Of a stretch of 64,000 nucleotides of DNA, positions 43,303-55,052 are shown piece by piece. This DNA comes from Litsea cubeba (Eukaryota; Streptophyta; Magnoliopsida; Laurales; Lauraceae): NCBI GenBank assembly GCA_012931725.1, contig CM022950.1, positions 59,436,491 through 59,500,490 on the forward strand. The letters are read 5' to 3'. The stretch's first letter is position 1, and the number at the start of each line of letters is the position of its first letter. The notes under the pieces were generated by a model. The model was not told where the DNA came from. It made no database searches and saw only the letters and a list, made by a program, of their open reading frames with translations. Position numbers and translations under genes: made by a program.

Positions 43303-45244
43303 GAGGTCCTTATCCGAAAATGAGATAGCTGGGCGCTCGCGCCGTGCTCTCTTGGACGCTGGTCCGAGCTCAGCCCTCATCACCTATATCCCATGAGAGG
43401 CCTGCCTGGCTTCGGCACGAGCCTGGGCGCTGCCCCTAGGGGAGGGAGAAGGCACTGAGGGTGCCAGATGGATGACATTGATGATCTTTTCTGATTCGTC
43501 GCTGTCCAGGTCCTTGTCAGCGCTTTGATGAGTTCAGCCGCTGCCAGCATCTCCTGTCTTGATGTAGTCCTTGAGGTGGCCTTCCTTGGCGAGCTTCTCC
43601 AGGTGAGATTTCAGGATCCTACACTCCACGATTTTATGCCCATTCTGCTTGTGGTAGGCGCAAAACCTGTTCTGGTCACGGGAGGAGGGATCACTCTGCA
43701 TGGGCTGAGGCCAGCTGAAGAACGGTCGGTGCTTGATCTTGTTCATGATCTGATGGATGGGTTCTTTGAAGATAGTATTCACAGCTTGATAGGAATTGGG
43801 AGGAGGCTTGGCCTTCCTGCTACCCCCAGACCTAGACGCTGGAGCTTTTGCCGAGGTCGAGACCTAGGCTTGTTTCGGCTCTTCTTTCCGGAAGGGCTTC
43901 TTATCCTTCTTATGGGGCTGGTCGCCCTTATCCTTGTGTCCTGTGCCATGGCTTTCCTGGGCTCGAATATCATCTACCTCCCGGGCTATATAGCGTTTCA
44001 CCCTGGACATCAGGGCCGGCACGGAGGTTACAGGGTCTCCGGCCATGCCTTTCCTAAGCTCATTTCCTGGTAACAGAGCATTCCGGAAAGCGAAAACTGC
44101 TACCTCATCTTTGGAGACTTCGATTTGGCTGTAGATCGCCCATAATCACTTGGCGAACTGGAAAATGTTCTCGCCCTGTTTCATTTTCAGGGCCATTATA
44201 TTTACGTCGGTCTTGGGAACGACGTTGTAAGCTTTGAATTTCTTCAAGAAGGAGAGCTGGAGCTGCCTCCAACTCGAGATAGACCTCTCTGGGAGGGCGC
44301 AAAACCACTTCAGGGGGAGGTCGCCAGACTGGAAGAAAAGATTTTACAGTTAAGGTGGCCTTCGTCCCCCTAAATAGACATCCTCTGAGAGAAGTGTCGG
44401 AGGTGAGCGGCGGGATCTGAGACTCCGTCGTAAAGGACGAACCGCGGGACAGAGAATTTCTTGGGCAGGAGAGTCTCTTTGATCTCCCACGTGAAGGGGG
44501 AAACCCCTAGATCGGCAGGGCCACAAATATCCTGCTGATCTCGGGCGAGTCCGGCCATCTCCAGATTATGCTGAACTGCCAGTTTAATGCGCCTGTCGAG
44601 CCATTCCTGCTTGTCGTCCTTCTCTGGTGACAACGTCTCTGACTTCCGCTTCGAGTGGCCTCGACTGTGATGGCTGTGAACTCGTCCGTCTCGGCCACGA
44701 TGGCTTCGGCTATTACTTGAGCCTTCGTCGTGGGCCCGACTGCGCTTTTCGTCCAGATAAGTTCTCAAATCCTCATGGGAGGAAGGGATCGCCTTGCTCT
44801 GAACGGTCCTCCTTTCGCCTTGGCGTCCGTAAGGCTGCCTCAACGAGGTCGCTCATGCGGCTCTTAGCTGCTGCTGGAGCTGGCGGATCAACTTCTCTTG
44901 CTCCTGGATGAGGACATTCTGAGCCGCGACATCCCCATCGCCAACGAGGTGACGCGAATGGTGGGACCTGCTGATGGCCACGGACTTGTCCTTCTGAGGA
45001 TGCTCTTGTCGTCGTTCGCCCCATCGGGGGGGCATAACTTCCTCGTCCGGGACAAATCCTCGAGTTGCTCCGGGAATGGAATCTGGACGAAGAGTTGTGG
45101 GTTCGGATGCTCTTCAACTGCAGCTGCGCTAGGCCTCGCCCCAGATTGCCTCTAAGGAGGAGCGTCCGGCGACGGGCCTGGAGGCAGCGGCAGCTGGAGC
45201 ACCGCACGCGAATATTCTCCGCCTTTCTTTGCTTTTGGAGGCAT
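43303..45244 (-). pseudogene. Gypsy gag
   Basis: The likely start is at 45244 (MPPKAKKGGEYSRAV). Fragments in several frames include a Gln-rich helix (LIRQLQQQLRAA), an Arg/Ser/His-rich linker (44370-44843), the gag core (PFTWEIKETLLPKKFSVPRF and DPAAHLRHF) and a later core block at 44105-44330. A CCHC-like motif (CAYHKQNGHKIVEC) lies at about 43630-43675, and the following HLEKLAKEGHLKDYI is typical of Tat gag. Multiple stops and frame changes make it non-functional. Confidence 0.85.
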
Positions 45245-45271
45245 GATATTTGGGAGGGATGGGTTAGTGCT

Positions 45272-45290
45272 TCCCCACAGACGGCGCCAA
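45272..45290 (-). other. Gypsy primer-binding site
   Basis: Minus-strand TTGGCGCCGTCTGTGGGGA lies one base inside the 5' LTR. This TGGCGCC-type primer site is common among plant Tat gypsy elements. Confidence 0.85.
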
Positions 45291-45546
45291 TTGTAAGTGC
45301 AAAAACTATAACTCATAAAATTAAGGGGTGCCTGGTAGGACTTATCCAAACATACGATGAGAGCTAGCCGCCTTTAAGCCTGAAAGGGGAGGAACAAACA
45401 GTCAGAGGACCCTAGCCTGAGTGGCGCAAGGCTCTCCGATGCCTAAGTTAGTATATGAACTAAACAGAGGAAGGAGAGGGAGGACTGAGACAGAGTAACG
45501 GCTCAAGAGGAAATGTTTGTGCATACCTTTGTCATAGAATGTCATG

Positions 45547-45555
45547 CTATTTATA
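45547..45555 (-). promoter_or_regulatory. TATA box of the gypsy 5' LTR
   Basis: Minus-strand TATAAATAG in a CCTCTATAAATAGCATGAC context lies about 255 bp before the primer-binding site, a good position for the genomic RNA promoter. The 3' LTR has lost the first base of the box. Confidence 0.6.
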
Positions 45556-45905
45556 GAGGATTTTACCTGATATTTTGGAGTGGGCCCCTTGATTTGATGG
45601 GAATGATCTCATCGGCCCACAAAGTAATAAATGCGGGTCCATCATAATGCTAGTCCGATCAGCCCACGTCGCATTAAATGCGCGTCATGTTGGGCCTGAT
45701 CATGTCTCAAGCCTTTGGCGGTTGAGGTCCCATCGGATCTGGCTACAGTAGCTGGATGTCGCCTTGTCACGATTTGGCGAAGTTTGTGAACGGCTGGGAT
45801 GGCCCATCTGTCCCAATGGCTCGTGCCTGTACTCTGCCACGTGTCCGATGACGTGGCAGACGTAGGGGCGAGAGCATGGTTTTTCTTCATTCCGGCTGCC
45901 GACCC

Positions 45906-47233
45906 GGCCCGCGGGCCAGGCGTGCCTCCTTTTTTTTCTCTCATAGAATTACAGGCTGGCCAATTTGATGATTGGGTCGGGTTGGGTTGGCCCGACCTGC
46001 GTAATTTGTATATACTTTTAGAAATAAATAAAATACGTCTGGGTGAACTCGATTTCACAACCATGAGGATGTGAAAGATAAACATAACTACTGGACCAAC
46101 TAACTTTTGCATACTAATGTTTATTCAAACAATATTAAAACTACTAGTTAGATTTGGATGAGAACCTAACCACTTTAGATGATGATGAGAAGCTAACACC
46201 TTTTTTATCCAACTTCTCACTCTTTCATTCCAACAACCTGAAATATAAAAAAATCATATCATGTCCTTTTTTTTACTCATTTTTCAGCCAAATTGAAATG
46301 CCATGGTTAAGGATATTACAATTGAGATGGCAAACTCAATTTCTATTTTTTGGCTTAATTATCATACTTTAAACGAAAACTTAGCGCGGTTAAATATTTC
46401 TACCTTTATCAACAATCATTTCAAGTCTTCCAAATGACCCACCATGAAACCACAACCTTGGACTTCATTTTATTTAGATTTGCATCAATTTCTTTATTTT
46501 TTAGTTATGGTTTTTAGTCTTAGTCAATAATTCTCATTATCTTTATCATAGTTACATATTTTTTACTTCTTTTTCCTAGTGTTCATATCAATGTAAATAT
46601 ATGGCTTCATGTGATGTGATCTAGAGTGGAGTTATAGGTACATGTAACGAGATTATATTGAACATAAATGACTGAATTATGAACATATTCCTGTGTTTAA
46701 TTGTGAGCTTTCCAACCTATAAAGAATATCAACTTCTCAAATGCTCAGGGGTTCTTGAACATAGATGAATCCAGGTAGGGAATTTCATTTGAGATTCTCA
46801 AATATCTCTCAAGACAACAAAATTAGTGAAGGCAAGGGGGTAAATTTAGTGAAGGTAAGTGTGTCACACCAAAACATTCCCCTTATTACTTCTCCCCCAA
46901 AACACATTGCCCCTCATTATTAGTGTGACAAATTTACACTAAAGTCCTACCTTACCAAGTTGTGTAAGTGTTTTTTTTTTATTAGAAAATGCTTAGGGTT
47001 GTTGGTTGGCTGGGAATTAGATTTTTATAAATTAAAAAAATATAAAAAAAATAGTTTTTTTTTGGCGGGCCAGGCGGGCCGTGCCTAGCGGGTTGTGCCA
47101 GGCGGGCCGCAGGGGTTGGTCCGTTTGCCTGGTGGGCGGTACCAAACGGGCCAGCGAAGCTTGGCCCAGCACGGCCCGCGTCATATGCCGTGCCATGCCG
47201 GGCCTGGCCGGCACGGCCCAGTTGACATCTCTA
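45906..47233. mobile_element. Foreign insert in the gypsy 5' LTR, hAT-like end
   Basis: The right edge ends GGCCCAGTTGACATCTCTAG, the reverse complement of a TAGAGATGTCAAC-type plant hAT terminus. The last 180 bp is packed with GGCGGGCC and GGCACGGCC words, and the left edge also has GGCCCGCGGGCCAGG. No matching left terminus or 8-bp duplication was found, and LTR sequence was lost on insertion, so it is a truncated element or a deletion-insertion product. It contains no recognised ORF. Confidence 0.55.
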
Positions 47234-47322
47234 GCCTGGACGGCACGTGGGCGTGCTAATTGGCGTCTTATCGTCGAGATCAGCATAATCTTGGAGTCTT
47301 GAAAATCTCCCCACACAATTAT

Positions 47323-50300
47323 CATATATATCCAACCTTATTAATATGAATTATTCTTTATTAAAGAAGATCTGAAGGTGCCTCTCTTTTTATAATAAGA
47401 ACAACTTGTTTGGAGATGTTAGGTGACAGAATAGGAGTTTAGATTACTCGAACCCATAATTGCTTTGCGTTTTTCAGTATATAAAACATCATCCATATGC
47501 TTGGCATTTTGTTGGCTGCCATTGATGTATTTCAAGTTTTCTTACATATGGGCTATATTGTTCACACCCACCAATGCTTTGCCTTTTTTTTTTTTTAAGT
47601 ATATTTAAACATGTAACAAGTGCTTGGCATTTTGTTTGTTGTCCTTGATGCATTTCAGATTTTAACAAGAATTTAGATTAGTTTAATGATTCATATTTCA
47701 TTAGAATACACTAATTATGTTTCTATTTGTTGGATCTAATTATGCTTTTGTTTCTTGCCCTTCTTTTAGTTTAATGATTTATTTATGCTTTTTAAACAGT
47801 GGTAGGATCACAATGTTGTGACCCACATGTACTCCTTACTGCTAGGGTGTGGTGTTCGAATGTTGTTATCACATCCCGGACCCAAGAATCCCCTGATTAG
47901 GGTGGTTCCCAAGGAGTGACAAGTGTACTCCCGTGAACTCGCACTTTTTCCGGACCAAATCTGAATTCACAAAGGAGAAAATTCCACATTCAATCAACAT
48001 TGCGGAAGCATATATAATATTAATATCAAAGCTATGAGTAGTCCATTAACCAATCCATTAAACTACAAAGTAATCTTTAACAAAGCTAATAACTAAATCT
48101 TTTAAATGCATAGTACAAAAGTACTCTAATGAATATCAACTAGATGTTTATCTCAAATGAACATAGTCCTAGTACAAATGCAAAATTACTAATCGTATGC
48201 ATTACCTTAAGCTGAATGAAGTACATAATACTTAGTCTCAACCAATTTACCACTCGGATACGTACTCCGGCTATCTTAGCTAACCAATGAGCTTACCAAT
48301 CGAATCTTTAATCTGTATGATTACTAATTAATCTCTTCGATGTCTTGGATCTCTGTGACACCAAGAGTAGTATCTCAAATACAACGATTTGGCAAGTACA
48401 AGCAATAAAAAGGATATACATAATGTTTCAAATGGATAAGATGACAATTAAATTAATAAGATGTCATTTGTAAGAAATAACTTAAACAGTTGTGCCATAA
48501 TAGATAAAACCATGTTTTCGAAAATCAACCAATAATACATCTATGTTTTCGAAATCAAATCAATAATAATTTATATACAAATTTGGCTACTATGTGGCTC
48601 ATCCTCTCAATGAGAGCGAATCTAATTGTGATGTCACCAGCGGCCCGGCCAAAGGCTAGCTGGCTACCCGGTTCTGGAGGCCGGTGCTCCAGATGACATA
48701 CTGCAGCAGTCTCTATAACTAAACCAAGTTTAATCCCCGTCGGGCATTACAAGGTCGAAGCTAAGTAGTGCCGATAAAAATCAAATCAATAACAAATCAA
48801 ATCTGAGTATCTTTATGTACTCGTTCACAAATCAAATCAAATAATAATCTCAATGATTGAATACTTACTCAATTCAAATCTTTCATCAAATATCAAATAA
48901 TTATATGACAATTGGATAACAAATTGGAAGTAAATGATTGAATCAAATACTGTGACAACTATATCAATTAAAATTGATAATGATGAAATTTCGATCTAAA
49001 GGTACAATGCAATTTATTTAAAAAAAATCAAAACATTTATTAACCAATTTAATTATTCAAAAAGACTATTACTATCCGATACAAGATAGATTTAGAGAGT
49101 CAACGTATAATCACTTACTTGGTGCCACTTATTATACAAAAAATATGTTGAACCTCTAAATTAATCTTCATGCTTAATAATTAGACTGCTAAATGCATAA
49201 AACGCATGAGAGATTTAATTTAAATTAAACCTTCATAAAAATGTAATTTTCATTAGTCAAATGAAATGGTTAAGGGTTCCATTCTAGAGTCATATAAGTC
49301 ATTTTAAATTTTTAATCACCTATTAGTTTAGGGTTACACCATATTTCTCACTAGGGAGAATTATGAAGGGTCATCATAGAGTAAGAGTACAATCACACTC
49401 CTCTAGTATGGGCCAATTGGGTCGAAAAGCCCAAATACATGGTTTCAGATTCATTACCATTGGTCCGTTAATTTCATTAAAGGTGCCATTTTCTAGGGTC
49501 CCACAAGTACTCAGAGTCAAAAACTCCTAATTGGTTTAGTAAATATATAATATAAAAGTATTCATCAACTTTTGATGGAAAAATAAGCATTTTTAATAAA
49601 AATTTCGGGCCCTAACAGAGACCCACCTCGCTATAGCGAGGACACATTCTGTGCCCACTCCTCCGTTTCCTCTTTTTCTTTGTTTCCAATTCAAACACTA
49701 TTCCACTTGAACTTAATCATTGAAGCCCCCACCTGTACTACATATGTACACAATTCCACATGTTTTCAATGTAAAATCTGCACATGTTTTCAAAGGTGCA
49801 CATATTTTAATCCATTCACCACTCATGTGCAGAAAATTGGTACACATGTAAATTATGTTTTTTTAATTTAACACACTACTTCACCATCAATTTAATCTTC
49901 TCTTTATCTTTTAAAAATTAAGACTACTAACACCCAAGGAAATCAACCCATACTATAATCATTCTCAATTTAAAATCAAAGAGGCTAATCACCATAAAGA
50001 GGTAAATAATAGAATTGATAATCCAATCAAGGAATTAAACACTATGTATTCTTAAATAATGCTTATACTTGCCTCTATTAAGCTTTCCAAAACCCTTTCT
50101 TCACCACTTGGTTCAAAGACACAAAAACCCCCAATTCATAAACCCTATTCAAAAGAAAATCCATGGAAATGTAATAAATATGTATGCATGTGATGAGATG
50201 AGTCTATTTGACTCTACTACAACTCAAAATCATAGATTAGAAGGGTTGTTGCCTACCTCTTGATGATAATTCCGAATTTGGAAGGAAATAAGGGAAGGTG

Positions 50301-50940
50301 GGGAGAGTCTCTTGTCACAAGGATGCAAGAGAGAGATGGAGAAAATGAAGAGGATTCCAAATCCAAGCTTTTTTCAAGCCTTCTTAACTAATCTTAACTC
50401 GAGTGTTCAAAATCCCCAAAATATAAACCCTAACAATGGAAAAATCATGGAAAAAGGTAATGAGAATGTTATGCATGGTAATCTATGAGTCTCATGACTC
50501 CTTTAACTGAAGAATATAACTAAATAGAGTTTGGCTCTTACCTATAGTAAGGAATCCGAATTTGAGAGTGTAGAGGGTGAAGAGGCTTCTTGTTCACAAG
50601 TGTGAAGGAGAGGTTGAAGGAGATGATGAGTAGTCCCATTCTTGATCTTCAAGACATATGCACTTCCTTTCTTGGCAATGATTTGGGAGGAGAGAAAAGA
50701 GAAATGGAGAAGAAGAAGAAGAGCAGTAGAGAAGGAAAATGAAAGAATGAAAAGGAATGAAAAGGAAGGTGGGTTTTAAAGGGATAAGGATGAGTCCTTT
50801 TTGCAAATAAGCCCACCAAAATTCATTATTTCTAAATTGGGTCAAATGGTGGCCCACTCATTCAATGGTTGGTGTTACACCCCATCCCGAGTTAATTGAG
50901 ATTAACTCTAATTGATTGGAGATTAAGGCTAATTAACTAT
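47323..50940. other. 3.6-kb non-coding region, possible degenerate LTR
   Basis: No gene was recognised. Diverged repeats of GCTTGGCATTTTGTT...CTTGATG occur at about 47497 and 47620, with a third relative at about 32440 on the other side of the gypsy element. 47864 (TGTTATCACATCCCGGACC) and 50872 (TGTTACACCCCATCCCGAG) resemble LTR starts of chromovirus-like gypsy elements, and 50250 and 50540 share an AATTCCGAATTTG/AATCCGAATTTG plus CTTGTCACAAG/TTGTTCACAAG block. CCTCGCTATAGCGAGG near 49628 is a perfect palindrome. No coding domains support any assignment. Confidence 0.35.
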
Positions 50941-51430
50941 CACTACAAGAAAAACTGCTTATAGCGGGGGCCTGTGGCCGCCGGTAAAAGTAACATTGGC
51001 CGCCGGTAAAACCTTCACCGGCGGTCACTATTGCCGCCGCTTGGCGAGGGTACATGTCGGGTGGGTATAAGTTTTAGCGTCGGTCAGTGATCGCCGCTAT
51101 TGTTTTTATTAGCGGCGGCTTTGACCGCCGGTAAAAGAAATCCGTTGGTTGCTAAGACGACGAAGAAAATTTTTAGCGGTGTCTACTGGCCGCCGGTAAA
51201 AGTAAAAATGGCCGCCGCTAAAAACCTTTTATTTTTAGCGACGGCCTGATGAGCGCCGCTAAAAATATTTTTTTTTCCCTCTTCTGGCCGCCGGTAATAG
51301 AAAAATAGCCGCCGTTAATAACTAAATTTTTTTTAGCGGCGGTAATTTGACCGCCGCTAAAAGGTGTTTTTTAACAAAAAAATACTGCTTTTAGCGTCGA
51401 TCTTATGGCCGCCGCTAAAAGCAGTGTTTT
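50941..51430. repeat. CACTA terminus and subterminal repeats
   Basis: After the terminal inverted repeat come at least a dozen copies of GGCCGCCGGTAAAA or GCCGCCGCTAAAA in both orientations (complement TTTTAGCGGCGG), with short spacers. Such arrays bind the TNPA-type protein in En/Spm elements, so this is the probable transposase docking region. Confidence 0.9.
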
Positions 51431-52913
51431 TTTTTTCAACAAATGCCAGCCCACACCACATTCAACACAGAGAAACAATAACAGAAGCATTGACAAAGAA
51501 AAATTACCAACCAACATCTTCATGATCTGCCAATCCTCACCACGATTTAGATTATTACAAAGACAATATATATATAACAGTAGCATTCACATATAGTTAG
51601 CATCTACATCAGATCTGCAACATTGATCATCTATTTTTGGATCAAATATAATAAAAGACGGGAAAATAGACTCTCTCCAAAAGAATAAAATCTGTACATG
51701 CATTAGTCTAACCATTCCGCAAGAGACAAAAAGAATAAGAACTTTCAACAGATTTCTCACAACAGAAAAGAAAAGAAAAGAAAAGGGGAAAACAGACAAA
51801 ACAAAAATCTTATATTTCTTGTAGATTCGCTTGGTTACTATGTTCTTGGATTCATCATTAATACAATTTTTGAGACTTGAAACTCTTACGCCCACATGAG
51901 CTTAATGGGGATGCATTTAAAAAAAGATGGCTGCCTCCACTTTCCTACATGCATTTGGACCCACATTAGGCGGGACTATAGAAAAAAATCTTTCAAGTCA
52001 TTTTGACCTTGATTATTAGAAAACAATTGAAGACATAGATTTGGAGAGGAAAGCCATTATCACCCTAAAAGACACTTTTAAATTAATCCGAGGAGAAATG
52101 AGAAGACCCGGTCAAACTATATTTCTCACATGCTCTAGACAAATCCCATAGAATCCAAAGAACTATAGCTAAAAGAACAAGTCTATCAAGAATTCCATGA
52201 GGGAGAATCCAAAGAACTATATTTTAAAGAACCGAAGTCTATCAAGACTTCCATGAGGGAGAATCCAAAGCACTATAGTTAAACTAAAAGAACTCAAGTC
52301 TATCAAGACTTCAAAGAGAGAACACCCAATGAATAAAATGAGATGGAGATCAGTATAAACCTCATATTTGCATTTATAGGTGTCTGCTCCAAAGCCCATG
52401 ACCATGCCTCAAGAATCAGTCTAGGATAGCTCTCCTGTCTACCTAGATTTTGAATCATTGATTTGGTGGCCCATACGTATGTGCCTTCTCAAATGTATAA
52501 GATTAGGCTATTTATGCCATAAAATGCTATTGGTGGGGGAGCCACCATATTCAAAATCCTGCTTAGTTGGGAGAAGCTCTCATCTAAGGTAAGCATACAA
52601 TTGGTCAGGGGGGCATCTTTTATTTGGAAAACTTGGTATCTAGAGCTTTTTACATTTTTTTTGGCATGTCTGGAACAATGCATGGAGAGAGATGCCCCCT
52701 TAAGTGGGAACTGATCATCAGTCAAAAAAGAGAAGGAAAAAAAAAAAAAAGGAAAGAAAAGAGAAGGAAAGAAAGAAAAAAAAAAAACCCCTTTGAATTC
52801 CTTTATATTGGTTCGATCTTATTGATCTGGGCAACAATTATTGCATCATAATCTATTTTGCATTTCCAGTTCTTGGATTCAACATTTTGTGAAGTTTAGA
52901 ATTGTTAATGCAG
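51431..52913. other. CACTA interior, non-coding
   Basis: AT-rich sequence with no recognised gene, containing the 52151-52320 triplication and an A-rich purine run at about 52730-52790 just before the MurD-like exon. Confidence 0.45.
52151..52320. repeat. Three tandem units of about 55 bp
   Basis: GAATCCAAAGMACTATA starts units at 52151, 52205 and 52261, each continuing to a GTCTATCAAGA phrase. The copies have diverged by small indels. Confidence 0.8.
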
Positions 52914-53041
52914 TATTCAGAGACACCTATGGAGTAACATGGGTGGATGACAGCAAGGCAACAAATGTTGAAGCCACATATGCAGGATTAATGGGTCTCA
53001 AAGCACACAAATCTGTGGTACTCCTTGGCGGCCTTGCAAAG
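52914..53041 (+). pseudogene. MURD: Captured exon of a plant MurD ligase gene
   Basis: The stretch encodes YGVTWVDDSKATNVEAT followed by a block ending SVVLLGGLAK. This is the conserved nucleotide-binding and hinge region of UDP-N-acetylmuramoyl-alanine--D-glutamate ligase (bacterial MurD has DSKGTN and LGG at these places; the plant nuclear homologue has DSKATN). It ends at a clean donor, GCAAAG|GTATGC, and an acceptor-like AATGCAG lies just before it; the upstream border could also be 52870. No other MurD exon was found within several kb, so it is an isolated exon. It is on the strand opposite to the CACTA transposase genes. Confidence 0.82.
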
Positions 53042-53485
53042 GTATGCTTCTAATTTTATCATTGTTTCACACGCATTTCACAAATTATGTTAATCTCCTA
53101 TGTTTCTTAATACATAAACAGAAGGTTTACTCTAGGAGTGATTGTATGCATCAAATATTGCTAAGTTTACTCTGCAGCATGTATAAGTTGGACACATGGT
53201 TACATGTCAATGCTGGACACTAACCTGAGGAGTCGGACAACCCTGGGAAACCTGCAGTGCCAACTTCCTCACGTGTGCACACACTCATGTGTAATGGTAT
53301 TTTTTTTAAGAATGTTTTATTATATAAGTAGCCGGGCACAGATAGATAGGATAATGCTTTGAGTATAATGATGAGAATGATAATTTATCGCATAAGTTAT
53401 TGTTAATAAATGCATTAAAATATGTTTTATATAATATAAGGTAGTATAGAAAAAATGGGCTTCTACTGCAATATAATTTGTCTAA

Positions 53486-54110
53486 TTGAAGAAAATGGCA
53501 AGTTTTCAGTTACCTCTTTTTTATGAGAAGTTAGTGAGAAGAGGTTCATCTTCAGATAGCTTCCGCTCTTTGGAAAGGCTCCTCCTAGAGTTAATGCTTT
53601 TTGTTGGGCAGCAACTATTAATAAGTTCCTCGCCATTGATGACCTTACCAAACAGAACGGAAGTTTACAGTTTTCGAGTGTTTGCATAGTATATTTTGGA
53701 GATGTCGAAAAAGTTGCCCGTTCGTTATTAGGCTGCCCGTTTCCAAGGCATTTTTGGAGTTATGAAGGTTATGGCACAGTGATATCACTTATTGGATCCT
53801 GGCGATTGGGTTCTTTCTGTCGGGGCTCTGTTTCATTGAGTCTTGCAGTCATATTATGGTCAGTTTTGCTAGAGGGCAACGGGACCATTCAAAATCTGTC
53901 ATCTTCCTCACGTGAAATTGCAATTACTGTGCAGTGATTGATTATTGCTTGGCTTTATCAGGGAAGGTGTTTATCAGATTCTCTTGCTTTGGCCTTTGGA
54001 AAAGTGGATGGAGTGGCGAGGCTTCTTTTTCTTGATTTATTTTGTTGTACTATTTGGATATTGATACTTGGTATGTTTTGACTGACTAAATGAACTAATG
54101 TGTAACCATT
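53486..54110 (+). pseudogene. LINE zf-RVT remnant
   Basis: Joined frames show a FYEKLVRRGSSSDSF stretch, then PPRVNAFCWAATINKFLAID and TKQNG, the pattern of the zinc-binding region after LINE reverse transcriptases (PPRV..F.W....T.D.L..R). The rest continues with stops to about 54100. No RNase H was recognised. It is a different and more decayed copy than the one at 12940. Confidence 0.65.
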
Positions 54111-54920
54111 TTAATAGAAAAAGAATTGATAGTTCAAAAGAGGTAAAATATCTGATGGTTGCAGTTATTTTGAATGTCTGAATACTTTTCTGGGGGAGTA
54201 GGCCAACTCCTAAATGATGAAAAGCACAACGCTTATATAGTTAACCTGAATACTTTTCCTATTCTAATACCACTCAAAAGTTCCTGAACACCTAGACTTG
54301 GGATTATCAAAAGATACGTATGTTTGAATTCATCACCATAGGTTTCAATTGGTCGGTATATTTCTATTTTTGAGGTGCTATCATATTTAAATGCACTGTG
54401 AAGTGCATGCTTGGATGCACATTTGTTGTCTCTTATGTGTGTTTCGTGTTCTAGTGAATTACAAACATTGATAAGACAACAGAGATTCTTCATTATACAG
54501 AAGTGATCTTCGTGATCTGAAAGAAAATTTTGAAATCAGCAGCAGTAAAGATCACTTCAACACAGTGTTATGATTCTTTAAGCGCCACATGGTGTGGAAT
54601 ATCAGTCTGATCCAAGTGATATTCAGGCCATTCACAGTACAACTTTATTTATCATTTGTGTGTGTTGGGGTTTTTGGCGTGGGAAAGGGAAAGAGGGGGG
54701 AGGGGTTCCTTTCTTTGATATGATGGTTTATACTGATGTAAACTTGGTCTGTGCAGTGCAAAATTTTCAGGCTGATTTCACACCTTTCGAAACTGTCACA
54801 TGCCTCATCATTGATAAATAAAGACTACAGTGGGTTGTGACCAAGTTCAAGAGGATAAAGACTAAGACAAGCCTCAGTTACATGGAGCCTAGCTGAAATA
54901 AGTTTGACAATAGTTCTGAC

Positions 54921-55052
54921 CTGTAGTCTCCATATCGACTCATGGACTTGACGACTGCATCATTTCTCTGTATTCCAAGTCCGAAGATAAGCATTCGTAA
55001 AATGTTAACACCTGGAGTTACAGCTGCAAGGAGTGGTGCCCAACGTCCTCCA
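54921..55052 (-). pseudogene. FOLK: Captured exon of a farnesol kinase gene
   Basis: On the minus strand a 132-bp exon with AATTGCAG| acceptor and ACTACAG|GTCAGA donor encodes GGRWAPLLAAVTPGVNILRM followed by LIFGLGIQRNDAVVKSMSRY. This matches the membrane-embedded substrate-binding region of plant farnesol kinase (FOLK), a relative of phytol kinase VTE5; KSMSR is diagnostic of FOLK as against KSVTREG in phytol kinases. Entry and exit phases are both 2. The flanking exons of FOLK (for example the one starting ELLKGPLYY) are not present, so it is a single captured exon. Confidence 0.8.

Larger units (their letters stand above)
32565..47317 (-). mobile_element. Ty3/gypsy Tat-lineage retrotransposon, 14.75 kb
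   Basis: The element is on the minus strand, flanked by ATTAT on both sides (32560-32564 and 47318-47322). Order in element sense: 5' LTR (45292-47317), primer site, gag, protease, reverse transcriptase, RNase H, second RNase H, integrase, tandem-repeat array, non-coding segment, an antisense spliced ORF, polypurine tract and 3' LTR (32565-33419). Dual RNase H, very large size, a TGGCGCCGTCTGTGGGG primer site and an extra antisense ORF are hallmarks of the Tat lineage. The intact LTR parts differ at roughly 10 sites in the first 300 bp, so it is older than the copia element. Every enzyme is broken. Confidence 0.93.
45292..47317 (-). repeat. Gypsy 5' LTR with replaced middle
   Basis: It matches the 3' LTR at both ends (45292-45905 and 47234-47317). 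It lacks an 18-bp and a 26-bp segment near 45648 and 45739, and about 130 bp of the 3' LTR sequence is replaced by 1.33 kb of unrelated DNA (45906-47233). The ends and ATTAT duplication confirm the element boundary. Confidence 0.9.
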
